DNA of 64,000 nucleotides from positions 1-64,000 of the forward strand of contig NZ_QEXM01000025.1 in assembly GCF_004127445.1 (NCBI RefSeq), written 5' to 3'. A program made the position numbers and the translations under genes. The notes beneath the pieces were generated by a model. The model saw only the letters and a list, made by a program, of their open reading frames with translations. It searched no databases and had not been told where the DNA came from. Shown here piece by piece: positions 19,816 to 27,395 of the stretch. Position 1 is the first letter of the stretch. Each line of letters opens with the position of its first letter. The DNA comes from Streptomyces alfalfae (GTDB taxonomy: Bacteria; Actinomycetota; Actinomycetes; Streptomycetales; Streptomycetaceae).

Positions 19816-21266
19816 ACCGAGCTCCGTTCTGTCAGGGCCGCCAGGCGGCGAGTGATGTCGGCGTCGAGCGCGTCGACGCGTTCGGCCGAGCTCTCCACGA
19901 GCACGCCGTACAGGCGTCCCTCGAAGCCCTGGGCCGGGGCGCCGCCCGCGGGCGCGGACGCCTGGTCCGCCGCCGCGTTGACGGTCGCGTAGTTGTTCAC
20001 GAACAGGCCGGTGGGCCGCCCGTCGGTCAGGAGCAGCCCGTCGAGGACGGCCCGCATCTCGTCGAAGGGGAACCGCCGGTCGAGCCGCACGGTGTAGTGC
20101 CGGGCGACGGCCACGTCCGCCGGGCCGACCAGGGCGGTGGGCCCGTCGTGCACCACGGACTGGTACGTGGACATGTTGTTGCGGGCGTTGATCTCGATGA
20201 CGGGGTACAGGCTCTCGTCGGGCGCCACCATGGCGTCCACGCCGACGACGCCGAAGTAGCCGTCGGCGGCGAGGCGTCCGCCGATCCTCGCGGCGGCCTC
20301 GGTCAGCTCCTGGACCTGCGCGTCGGAGAGCCGGGCGGGAATCCGGTGCCCCTTGTGCACGCCGTTCTCCGTCAGGAGCTCCTTGACGAAGTCGAAGTGG
20401 ACGGAGCCGTCGCGCCCCACGGTGAACTGGTAGTTGAGGTCGCACCGCTTGGCGACCCACTCCTCGATGACGAGCGAGGTCCGCACGCCCGTGCCGTCGC
20501 CCGCGCCCTCTCCCTCGCCGTCGGCCTGCTTCTTCGCCTGGGTGACGGCCATCCGGTGCAGCCGCGCGAGCCGCTTCTCGCTGTCGAGCACGACGATGCC
20601 CTTGCCGGACACCCCGAAGGCGTCCTTGACCACGACCTTGCGCCCCGCCGCCAGCAGCTCGCCGGCCGCCTCCACGGCCGCCGCCAGCTCCTCCAGGGTG
20701 TCGCAGGCCCAGCCGCGCGCCTGCCGCAGCCCCAGCTCGTCGGCGGCACGGCGGCTGTAGATCTTGGAGTTGACCCGCTTGCACAGAGCCGCCGAGGGCC
20801 CCGCGACGGCGAGCCCGGTGGCCGCCGAGAGCCGCTCCTCGACCTCCGAGACGCCGTGCGCGGAGAGCCGCGCGCCCTCGGTGGCGAGCCCGGCCAGGTT
20901 CGCGATCAGCGCAGGATCGGCGAGGGCGTCCTCGGTGACGGTGCGGCGCGGATCGGCGTCCGCGACGACGTGCACGGTCGGCAGGGCCATGCCGAGGCCC
21001 TCCAGATAGCGGCGGTACCCCTCGTCGGGCGCGGCCTTGAGGACCACGTGGTCGTCCTTGCCGCCGAGCAGCAGCGCGAACTCGTCCATGCTGTTCACCA
21101 CGGCGCTGCCGGCGTGCGAGGCGACGCGGGGCAGGGCGGGCTCGCCCTGCGCCCACTGGTTCTCGACCTCGAAGTTGCCGAGGAACACCAGCGGGGTGCC
21201 GGCGTCGCCGGTGACGGCACGCTTGAGTCGGCCGGTGAAGCCGGGTCCGGTGGGCGGTGTGGTCAT
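19812..21266 (-). CDS. ATP-grasp ligase, BtrJ-like (amino acid to ACP)
   Basis: 484 residues. An N-terminal pre-ATP-grasp domain (begins near PLVFLGNFEVENQW) is followed by the ATP-grasp fold: GRKVVVKDAFGVSGKGI (nucleotide-binding Lys and Gly-rich loop), VIEEWV, and metal ligands in GVDAM and PVIEINARNNMS. In butirosin, BtrJ loads L-glutamate on the ACP BtrI and later adds a second glutamyl group as N-protection. The decarboxylase and ACP directly downstream match that trio. A peptide ligase of the PGM1 type, which shares the pre-ATP-grasp domain, is the main alternative. ATG at 21266 with GAGG 8 nt upstream. Confidence 0.82.
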   Translation of the reverse strand: MTTPPTGPGFTGRLKRAVTGDAGTPLVFLGNFEVENQWAQGEPALPRVASHAGSAVVNSMDEFALLLGGKDDHVVLKAAPDEGYRRYLEGLGMALPTVHVVADADPRRTVTEDALADPALIANLAGLATEGARLSAHGVSEVEERLSAATGLAVAGPSAALCKRVNSKIYSRRAADELGLRQARGWACDTLEELAAAVEAAGELLAAGRKVVVKDAFGVSGKGIVVLDSEKRLARLHRMAVTQAKKQADGEGEGAGDGTGVRTSLVIEEWVAKRCDLNYQFTVGRDGSVHFDFVKELLTENGVHKGHRIPARLSDAQVQELTEAAARIGGRLAADGYFGVVGVDAMVAPDESLYPVIEINARNNMSTYQSVVHDGPTALVGPADVAVARHYTVRLDRRFPFDEMRAVLDGLLLTDGRPTGLFVNNYATVNAAADQASAPAGGAPAQGFEGRLYGVLVESSAERVDALDADITRRLAALTERSSV

Positions 21267-21279
21267 GGTGGGGACCTCG

Positions 21280-21392
21280 TCAGTCGTCTCGGTACGCGGA
21301 GCTCGGGGTGCGGGGGTACGGGGGACCGGGGATACGGGGGCCGGGGGCGCGGGGGGCCGGGGGCCGGGGGCACGGGGCGCTGGACCGCCCGG
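21280..21392. repeat. G-rich low-complexity spacer
   Basis: Short units of the form GGGGnnCnGGGG repeat through the gap between the KAS III-like stop and the ATP-grasp start. On the transcribed strand this is a C-rich leader. No gene seen. Confidence 0.5.
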
Positions 21393-21395
21393 GGC

Positions 21396-22328
21396 TCAGT
21401 GCTCGAAGACCATGGCCGAGAAGGTCGCCCCGAGCCCCACACTGGTCATCAGATAGCGGTCACCGGGACGCAGCCGCCCCAGCTCCTGGGCGTGCTGGAG
21501 GTTGAGGAACGGATCGGCGCAGAAGCAGTGCCCCGCCGCGCCCACGAGGTCGAGGAAGACCTTCTCCATGGGGATGCCGAGCTGCTTGCAGACGCCCATC
21601 CAGGAGAGCCGGTTCACGTTGTGCGGCAGCACGAGCGCCAGCTCGTCGAGGCCGCACCCCGCCTCGTCGAGGGCCGTGACGATGACCTCGCAGAGCCCGG
21701 GAAGGTACTGCGCCTGGAAGTCCTTGGCCGCGTCGCCGCCCAGGATGAAGTCGGAGTGGAACCGCGCGTGCGTACGGGCCGCGTACCCCAGCATCCGGTT
21801 GGGCCCCGCGTCCTCGCCGCTCACCAGCATGGCGACCGCGCCCTCGCCCATCACCGTCACGTCCGGGATGGACTGCGTGCGGTACGTGCAGGCCTTCTCG
21901 CCCGCGAGGACGAGGGCCAGCGCGTCCGGGTCGTCGTCGGCGGCGAGCAGCATCCCCGCCATGTCGACGGCGAGCAGCCCCGAGGCGCAGGCGTGGTGGG
22001 AGACGACGAAGCCCGCCGCGTGTCCGAGGCCCAGCTCCTCGCGCAGCGGCCCGACCGACGTCAGCGGGTACGGCAGCGGGGAGGGCATGGTGCGCGCCTG
22101 GAGCACGTACTTCACCCGCTGCTCCTGGCCGCGCAGCTCCGTCAGCTTGGCGGCTGCCCTGAGCAGCAGGTCGGTCTCGGTGCCGCCCTCGTCCCTGCAC
22201 ACGTCCGCGAGACCGTAGAACCGCTGGTACCGCCGGAGCTGCACGTCGCTCAGCCCGACCTGCTCCTGGAGCGAGGCGAGCGGCACGGTGTCGGGGAGGT
22301 AGCTGGAGACTGCCGCGATCGACGTCAT
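21396..22328 (-). CDS. Beta-ketoacyl synthase III-like enzyme with Cys-His-His triad
   Basis: 310 residues, thiolase fold. Cys114 lies in HHACASGLL, His236 in LPHNVN (position of the HQAN His), and the third catalytic position, Asn in FabH, reads His267 (GAAGHCFCADPF). Loss of the Asn is also seen in KAS III homologues that transfer acyl groups or condense unusual partners, such as PqsC and CerJ-type enzymes. It is the first gene of the acyl-ACP operon. It may condense or transfer the ACP-bound amino acyl group; the reaction is inferred. ATG at 22328 chosen because the longer frame runs into the palindrome array and operator. Confidence 0.88.
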   Translation of the reverse strand: MTSIAAVSSYLPDTVPLASLQEQVGLSDVQLRRYQRFYGLADVCRDEGGTETDLLLRAAAKLTELRGQEQRVKYVLQARTMPSPLPYPLTSVGPLREELGLGHAAGFVVSHHACASGLLAVDMAGMLLAADDDPDALALVLAGEKACTYRTQSIPDVTVMGEGAVAMLVSGEDAGPNRMLGYAARTHARFHSDFILGGDAAKDFQAQYLPGLCEVIVTALDEAGCGLDELALVLPHNVNRLSWMGVCKQLGIPMEKVFLDLVGAAGHCFCADPFLNLQHAQELGRLRPGDRYLMTSVGLGATFSAMVFEH

Positions 22329-22376
22329 CAGAGCCTTCCGGTCGTCCTGGCAGAGCCGATGGGTCGTGGTTCGGTG

Positions 22377-22462
22377 GGCACGGACGTGCCGCGCGGGGCC
22401 GGTGGGGCGCTGGGCACGGACGTGCCTCGCGACGCCCGGCGTGACCAGGGCACGGACGTGCC
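22377..22462. repeat. Three palindromes at 36-bp pitch in the KAS III leader
   Basis: The 14-bp palindrome GGCACGGACGTGCC occurs at 22377-22390, 22413-22426 and 22449-22462, exactly 36 bp apart, each followed by a CNCGC extension. The array lies between the predicted transcription start (about 22476, minus strand) and the KAS III ATG. It would form three hairpins in the mRNA leader or three operator sites on DNA. Confidence 0.85.
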
Positions 22463-22482
22463 TCGCACGGCCTGACGACAAG

Positions 22483-22525
22483 ATTCGTCGGGTGCGCTGA
22501 CAACCAAGTGACGGTCTGCTGACCA
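22483..22525 (-). promoter_or_regulatory. SARP-type operator and -10 for the acyl-ACP operon
   Basis: On the minus strand, TGGTCAG (22525-22519), CCGTCAC (22514-22508) and TTGTCAG (22503-22497) repeat at an 11-bp pitch. Eight bases later is ACGAAT (22488-22483), a candidate -10. Same heptamer, pitch and spacing as at 3.8 kb. Transcription would start near 22476, giving a leader of about 148 nt. Confidence 0.7.
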
Positions 22526-22526
22526 C

Positions 22527-22544
22527 ACGGCCCCGCGGGGCCGT
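22527..22544. repeat. 18-bp palindrome beside the SARP operator
   Basis: ACGGCCCCGCGGGGCCGT is a perfect palindrome 1 bp from the operator and 43 bp before the MaoC gene. It could be a second operator or a boundary element; GC richness makes chance occurrence possible. Confidence 0.45.
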
Positions 22545-22587
22545 CGCCGCTTGTCCCACCGGGCCGGGGCCGCCCAGGATCGACGCC

Positions 22588-23043
22588 ATGCGAACTTTCA
22601 ACGACCTCGACGAACTGGCGAAGGCCACCGGTGAGACCTTCGGCCCGAGCCGCTGGTTCGACGTGACGCAGGACAACGTGAACCAGTACGCGCACTCCGT
22701 GGGCGACCTGCTGTGGATCCACACCGATCCCGAACGCGCCGCCAGGGAAAGCGAATTCGGCACCACCATCGCGCACGGCTATATGACGCTCGGCATGCTG
22801 CCGGAAATCATGCGCCCGTTCTTCGAGGTGAAGGGGATATCCCTCGCCATTCTGGTGGGCCTGGACAAGGTCCGCTTCAACCGCCCGATCAAGGTCGGCT
22901 CCCGCATCCGCGGCTCGGGGAAGCTGACCAACGTACGCATCCTGCCCAACGGCTGCATCTACGCGATGCGCGTGACCGTGGAGGTGGAGGGCGAGCCGGG
23001 CTCGGTGTGCACGGCGGACACCCTGTCGCGCCTCACGGCCTGA
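22588..23043 (+). CDS. MaoC-like hot-dog hydratase/dehydratase
   Basis: 151 residues, a single hot-dog domain. The catalytic pair of (R)-specific enoyl hydratases is visible as Asp40 and His45 in GDLLWIHTDPERA, followed by the conserved TTIAHGYMTLGMLP. It would add water to, or remove it from, an ACP- or CoA-bound acyl chain. Divergent from the acyl-ACP operon and separated from it by the operator region, so likely part of the cluster and its right boundary. ATG at 22588 with AGGA 8 nt upstream. Confidence 0.88.
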   Translation: MRTFNDLDELAKATGETFGPSRWFDVTQDNVNQYAHSVGDLLWIHTDPERAARESEFGTTIAHGYMTLGMLPEIMRPFFEVKGISLAILVGLDKVRFNRPIKVGSRIRGSGKLTNVRILPNGCIYAMRVTVEVEGEPGSVCTADTLSRLTA

Positions 23044-23097
23044 CCCACGGGCCGGCCGGGGCGCGGGCCCGTGGGCCCGGAAGGGGCCCGGGTGCGC

Positions 23098-23170
23098 GGG
23101 GCGGGCCCGGGGGTGTAGGGCGGGCCCGGGGGTGTAGGGCGGGGCCCGGGGGTGCAGGGCGAGCCCGGGT
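23098..23170. repeat. 19-20 bp GC-rich tandem repeat
   Basis: Three near-identical units built on GGGCGGGCCCGGGGGTGTA plus a fourth partial copy, just past the MaoC stop. It marks the edge between the cluster and the core region. The remaining gap to 23333 holds a possible -10 (CATAAT near 23257) for the sensor kinase. Confidence 0.75.
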
Positions 23171-23333
23171 GGCGCCCCGCGGCGGGCGCCGGAGGGGGAG
23201 TTTTGTCGGGGCCAAGAGGGGAGTTATTACCACCGACTTCCGGCCGCGCCCCCTTTCATAATGGTCGAGCGGAACCGCAGCAGCTCATCGCTCCACACCC
23301 CGCATGAGAAGCAGGCAGAAAGGCGTTGGCCAG

Positions 23334-24668
23334 ATGGACAGCACGCGACAGTTCGCGGACACCAGGCCGCAGACCACCACCGGGAACGGCCCCGACCAGA
23401 GCCTTCCCCTCTCCCCAGGACCCGTCGGATTCCGTCGCTCGCTGGTGCTGTGGGGCCTGTCGTGCCGCGCGTTCTGGCTGTCCCTCTGGCTCTTCTTCGT
23501 CTATCTGACGCTGAGCGGGCCGCTGGGCGTCAAGCTGATGCCGAACGCGGTCTCCCGCGTCCGCCGCCTCGCCGACCGGCAGCGGGCGCTGGCCAAGGAG
23601 TACTCGGGCATCGAGATCCCCGCCCCGTACAAGGACGTTCCGGACCAGGACCGCGGCAAGGCCCTGCGCGCCCAGCTCCTCGCCAAGGACAACCAGGTCT
23701 ACCGCGACTGGCGGTGGGCCACGATCGACCCGATAGCGGGCGGCGCCATCTCCTTCGGCCCGCTCCTCCTGGTCCTCAGCGGCCTCTGGGGCCTGACGAC
23801 CGCCGTCTTCGGCGCGCAGCTCTCCCAGGACTGGGACAGCATCTGGTACCTGTTCATCCCGGTCGACGGCTGGGGCACCGCGATCCTGGCGGGCGTGCTC
23901 GGCCTCGTCCAGTTCCCGCTGGCGTTCTTCTGGGCGGGCCCGCGCGCGGTCAACCAGCACTCGCGCTATCTGCGGGCGATGCTGTCCCCCGGTGAGGGCG
24001 AACTCCTCGCCCCGCGCATCGAGCACCTGACCACCACGCGGTCGGACGCCGTCGACACACAGATGGCCGAGATCCGCCGCATCGAGCGCGACCTGCACGA
24101 CGGCGCCCAGGCCCGCCTGGTCGCGATGGGCATGACGCTGGACGCCGCCGAACACCTCCTGGAGTCCAACCCCGAGGCCGTCCGCGCCCTCCTGGTCGAG
24201 GCCCGCCAGTCCTCGAACAAGGCCCTTGAGGAGCTGCGCGACCTGGTCCGCGGCATCCACCCGCCGGTGCTCGCCGACCGCGGACTCGGCGATGCCGTAC
24301 GCTCCTTGGCGATGATCAGCCCGTTGAAGACCGACGTCCAGGTGGACCTGCCGGCCCGCCCGGAGCCCCCGGTGGAGTCGGCGGCCTACTTCGCCGTCTC
24401 GGAGATCCTCACGAACGCCGCCAAGCACTCCGGCGCCGAGCGCTGCTGGGTCGACGTCCGGCACGACGCGGGGATGCTGCGCATCACCATCACGGACAAC
24501 GGCCGCGGCGGCGCCGACATCAACGCCGGCACGGGGCTGCGGGGCATCGAGCGCCGCCTCGCCACCTTCGACGGCGTCCTCGCCGTGAGCAGCCCGCTCA
24601 ACGGCCCGACCATGGTGACGATGGAGCTGCCGTGCGTGTTGTCCTCGCCGAAGACCACTTCCTGCTGA
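23334..24668 (+). CDS. NarL-family sensor histidine kinase
   Basis: 444 residues. Membrane helices at about 30-60 and 130-215 are followed by the HisKA_3 dimerisation segment IERDLHDGAQARLVAMGM (His in RDLHDGAQ is the phosphorylation site) and an HATPase_c domain (EILTNAAKHSGA N box, TDNGRGGADINAGTGLRG G box). It phosphorylates the response regulator whose gene starts inside its 3' end. ATG at 23334 has AAAGG 10 nt upstream; an ATG at 23304 lacks a ribosome site. The ligand is unknown. It lies beyond the cluster edge and looks like part of the core region. Confidence 0.9.
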   Translation: MDSTRQFADTRPQTTTGNGPDQSLPLSPGPVGFRRSLVLWGLSCRAFWLSLWLFFVYLTLSGPLGVKLMPNAVSRVRRLADRQRALAKEYSGIEIPAPYKDVPDQDRGKALRAQLLAKDNQVYRDWRWATIDPIAGGAISFGPLLLVLSGLWGLTTAVFGAQLSQDWDSIWYLFIPVDGWGTAILAGVLGLVQFPLAFFWAGPRAVNQHSRYLRAMLSPGEGELLAPRIEHLTTTRSDAVDTQMAEIRRIERDLHDGAQARLVAMGMTLDAAEHLLESNPEAVRALLVEARQSSNKALEELRDLVRGIHPPVLADRGLGDAVRSLAMISPLKTDVQVDLPARPEPPVESAAYFAVSEILTNAAKHSGAERCWVDVRHDAGMLRITITDNGRGGADINAGTGLRGIERRLATFDGVLAVSSPLNGPTMVTMELPCVLSSPKTTSC

Positions 24669-25285
24669 GGGACGGCCTGACCCGCCTCCTCCAGGCCTTC
24701 GGCCACGAAGTCGTGGCGGCCGTGGACAACGGCCCCGAGCTGCTCCGCAGCCTCACCGAGCAGGAGCCGGACGTCGCGATCGTCGACGTCCGGCTCCCGC
24801 CGGGTTTCAGCGACGAGGGCCTGCGGGCGGCGGTGGAGGCGCGGACACGCGTCCCGAACCTCCCGATCCTGCTCCTGTCCCAGTACGTGGAGCCCCTGTA
24901 CGCGCACGAGCTGCTGTCGACGGGCTCGGAGGGCGTCGGTTACGTCCTCAAGGAACGGGTGTCCAACGGCGCCGAGTTCATATCGACCATCCAGCGCGTC
25001 GCGAACGGCGGCACCGCGATGGACCCCGAGGTCATCTCGAAGCTGCTGACCGGCAAGAAGCGCGACGAGCCGATGAGCACGCTGACCGACCGCGAACGCG
25101 AGGTCCTGGAGTGCCTGGCCCAGGGCCGCAGCAACGCGGGCATCGCGGAGGCCTTGTTCATCTCGGAGAAGGCGGTGGCGAAGCACATCAGCAACATCTT
25201 CCCGAAGCTGGGACTGCCGCAGTCCGACACGGACAATCGACGGGTGCTCGCGGTGTTGGCCTATTTGGATGCGGACGGGGTGTAG
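24632..25285 (+). CDS. NarL/LuxR-family response regulator
   Basis: 217 residues: receiver domain 1-120 (AEDH acidic pocket, phospho-acceptor Asp in AIVDVRLPPG, Lys in VLKERV) and a LuxR helix-turn-helix at about 150-205 (LTDREREVLECLAQGRSNAG, SEKAVAKHI). GTG start at 24632 lies inside the kinase gene with a 37-nt overlap, so the pair is translationally coupled. Confidence 0.93.
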   Translation: MRVVLAEDHFLLRDGLTRLLQAFGHEVVAAVDNGPELLRSLTEQEPDVAIVDVRLPPGFSDEGLRAAVEARTRVPNLPILLLSQYVEPLYAHELLSTGSEGVGYVLKERVSNGAEFISTIQRVANGGTAMDPEVISKLLTGKKRDEPMSTLTDREREVLECLAQGRSNAGIAEALFISEKAVAKHISNIFPKLGLPQSDTDNRRVLAVLAYLDADGV

Positions 25286-25580
25286 GGGGCTTCGCTCAGC
25301 GTGGCGGCTTCGCTGGGCGGCGGGCTCCGCAGGGCGGGGCGGTTTTGCTGGGCGGGGGCGGCTTGTTGGGCGGGGCGGCTTGTTGGGCGGGGCGGCTTCG
25401 CTGGGCGGGGGCGGCTTGTTGGGCGGGGCGGTGGCTTCACCCGGTGGGGTGGCGACGCCCGGCGAGGGCAGTGACGCCGGCGGGCACGCCAGCTCGGCGG
25501 GGGTGGTGACGCCCGGCGAGGGGGGAGCGGGCGGTGTCGCCCGGCGGGCAGCACCGCAGCGCTCGGCGGGGCGGCTTTGA
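25286..25580. repeat. GC-rich tandem repeats after the response regulator
   Basis: About 300 bp without a gene. From about 25,310 to 25,430 units of the form GGGCGGGGCGGCTTGTT or GGGCGGGGGCGGCTTCGCT recur six or more times; a second block to 25,580 repeats GACGCCCGGCGAGG. No start or ribosome site supports translation. Confidence 0.7.
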
Positions 25581-25590
25581 AGGCCCCGCT

Positions 25591-26367
25591 TCACCACGTG
25601 GGCCGCGCCCCCACCCCTCCGTCGACCACCAGATCCGTCCCGCTGATCCAGGCCGCGGCCTCCGAGGCGAGGAACACGCAGGCGTTGCCGACGTCCTCCG
25701 GGCGGCCGAGCCGTCCCAGAGGTGCCGCCGCCCGCCACCGGGCCACCCCGTCCGGCCAGTCCTCGGCGAGGCCGGGCCGGTCGACGAGGCCGGGGGATAC
25801 GGTGTTCACCCGTACCCCCCGCGGCCCGTACTCCAGGGCCGCCGAGCGGGCGAACATGATCAGCGCGGCCTTGGACGCGCTGTAGTGCGCATGGCCCGGC
25901 GCGGGACTCGTCCCCTCGATGGACGCGACGTGCGTGACGGACCCGCCGCCGTCCTGCCCGGCCATGACCTCCGCGGCGGCCTGCGTACAGCAGAACGCGC
26001 CCGTCAGATTCGCGTCGACCACACCCCTCCACTCCTGCGCCGTCATACCCGGCAGCTCCCGTACGGGCTGGATCCCGGCACTGTTCACCACGGAGTCCAG
26101 GCGTCCACGCCATGCACGCGCCTCTTCGACGAGGCGCCGGCACTCCGCCTCCCGCGTCAGATCCGCCGCTACGGCGATGGCCTCACCGCCACCCTGTTCG
26201 ATCCGCTCGACCACGTCCCGGGCCCGTGCCGCGCCGCCCCGGTAGTGCACGACGACCGCCGCCCCGGCGGCCGCGAACCGCGCCGCGACCCCGGCGCCGA
26301 TGCCACCGCTGCCCCCGGTGACGAGAGCGACGCGCCCGCTCAGTCCGGGCAGGGTCCCGTCACGCAT
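25591..26367 (-). CDS. Short-chain dehydrogenase/reductase
   Basis: 258 residues, classical SDR: NAD(P)-binding VTGGSGGIGAG (about 15-25), VNSAG, catalytic Ser in HVASIEG and the Tyr-x3-Lys pair in HYSASKAAL, with a C terminus ending SGTDLVVDGG. An FabG-like or 3-oxoacyl reductase activity is typical; the substrate is unknown. Its ATG at 26367 lies 8 nt inside the 3' end of the cupin gene, so the two form an operon. It is separated from the biosynthetic cluster by the two-component pair and a repeat block, so I do not count it as a cluster ketoreductase. Confidence 0.9.
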   Translation of the reverse strand: MRDGTLPGLSGRVALVTGGSGGIGAGVAARFAAAGAAVVVHYRGGAARARDVVERIEQGGGEAIAVAADLTREAECRRLVEEARAWRGRLDSVVNSAGIQPVRELPGMTAQEWRGVVDANLTGAFCCTQAAAEVMAGQDGGGSVTHVASIEGTSPAPGHAHYSASKAALIMFARSAALEYGPRGVRVNTVSPGLVDRPGLAEDWPDGVARWRAAAPLGRLGRPEDVGNACVFLASEAAAWISGTDLVVDGGVGARPTW

Positions 26368-26941
26368 CCGGACCACCGCCCAGGGGGCGGTCGGCGGGTG
26401 ACGCGGGCCCCTCGAACGCCCCGTCCACGTCCTCGGGCATCGGCCCGGCCCCGTCGGCCCGGCACAGCTCCCGGATGAGCGCCGCCCGGCCCGGGTACCG
26501 CGCGCACAGCTCTTCCGCGTCCCCACCCTCGTAATCCCGGGGCACGAAACCGGGTGCCATGGTGGTCCCGAAGAGCGCCCACCCGTGCCGCCCGCCTCCG
26601 ACGACCCGCGCCCCCATCCACGTCCCGGCGGGCACCACGTACTGCACCTCCCCGCCCTCCCCCAGCAGGACGAGGCGATCGGAACCGTCGGGGGCGAGGA
26701 GCAGCAGCTCCAGCGGGTCCCCGCGGTAGAAGTGCCAGACCTCGTCGACCGGCAGCCGGTGCAGGGCGGAGAAGTCCCCCGCGGCGGTGCTCAGCAGCAC
26801 GATGATCGCGGACCCCGCGGGCCGCCCGTCCTCGCCCTCGGCCCCCGCCCAGGTCCGCCGGAACAACCCACCCTCGACCGGCAGAGGCCGCAGCCCATAC
26901 CGCGCGGCCACTTCATCGGCAGTCTCACCCATCACACCCAT
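26360..26941 (-). CDS. Cupin_5 (DUF985) family protein
   Basis: 193 residues, a single cupin barrel with the DUF985 pattern: begins VAARYGLRPLPVEGGLFRRTW, then SALHRLPVDEVWHFYRGDPL and VVPAGTWMGARVV, ending GDAEELCARYPG. The family is structurally known, but the reaction is unsettled. ATG at 26941 with GGAG 9 nt upstream; ATG 26932 is an alternative. Upstream partner of the SDR. Confidence 0.87.
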   Translation of the reverse strand: MGVMGETADEVAARYGLRPLPVEGGLFRRTWAGAEGEDGRPAGSAIIVLLSTAAGDFSALHRLPVDEVWHFYRGDPLELLLLAPDGSDRLVLLGEGGEVQYVVPAGTWMGARVVGGGRHGWALFGTTMAPGFVPRDYEGGDAEELCARYPGRAALIRELCRADGAGPMPEDVDGAFEGPASPADRPLGGGPDA

Positions 26942-27395
26942 GCGAGATCGCTCCCCGCTCCGACAACTCCCCAACCGCGCACGCAGGGCGTCAGAAAGAA
27001 GAGAGCCGAACCCGCACCCCGGCCGGCGTCCAGCGGATGATCGGCGAGGACCGGGCCCACCGCCTCGACGACCGCGTCCTGCACCGCGCGCTGCCCGCCA
27101 AAAGTTTTTGGGAGTCCGCGGCCTGGCGGCACCTCGCGGCACGTGTCAGGCGAGGTCATCGACGTACCGTCACACTGGGCCGCCCTCGCGGGCGCGCCCC
27201 AGGGCTACCACCCCCGCCCACCCGGGCCAACGACCGCGCCGCCCCGCTCCTCCACGGCAGGCAGCGCCATTCCCTGCACACCCTGCGCGCGGTCGTGGGC
27301 CCTGGCCACACTTGGTCCACGCGCACGAACCACACCCGCCGGCGCTCACGGAGCAGGGCGCGTATGCCCCCCCAGCGCCGGGCCCACCCCGCGGC
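26942..27395. other. Intergenic region without a supported gene
   Basis: 454 bp. Open frames exist on both strands, but none has a ribosome site or recognisable domain. It contains an A/T patch (AAAAGTTTTTGG near 27,103), which could be promoter DNA for the cupin-SDR operon. Confidence 0.4.

Noticed and set aside
25591..26367. SDR considered as the missing ketoreductase of the cluster
   Set aside because: It is paired with a cupin gene, is separated by a two-component system and repeat blocks, and has no SARP-type promoter.
26932..27159. A 75-codon frame antisense to the cupin upstream region
   Set aside because: No ribosome site, no recognisable domain, and codon use unlike the neighbouring genes.
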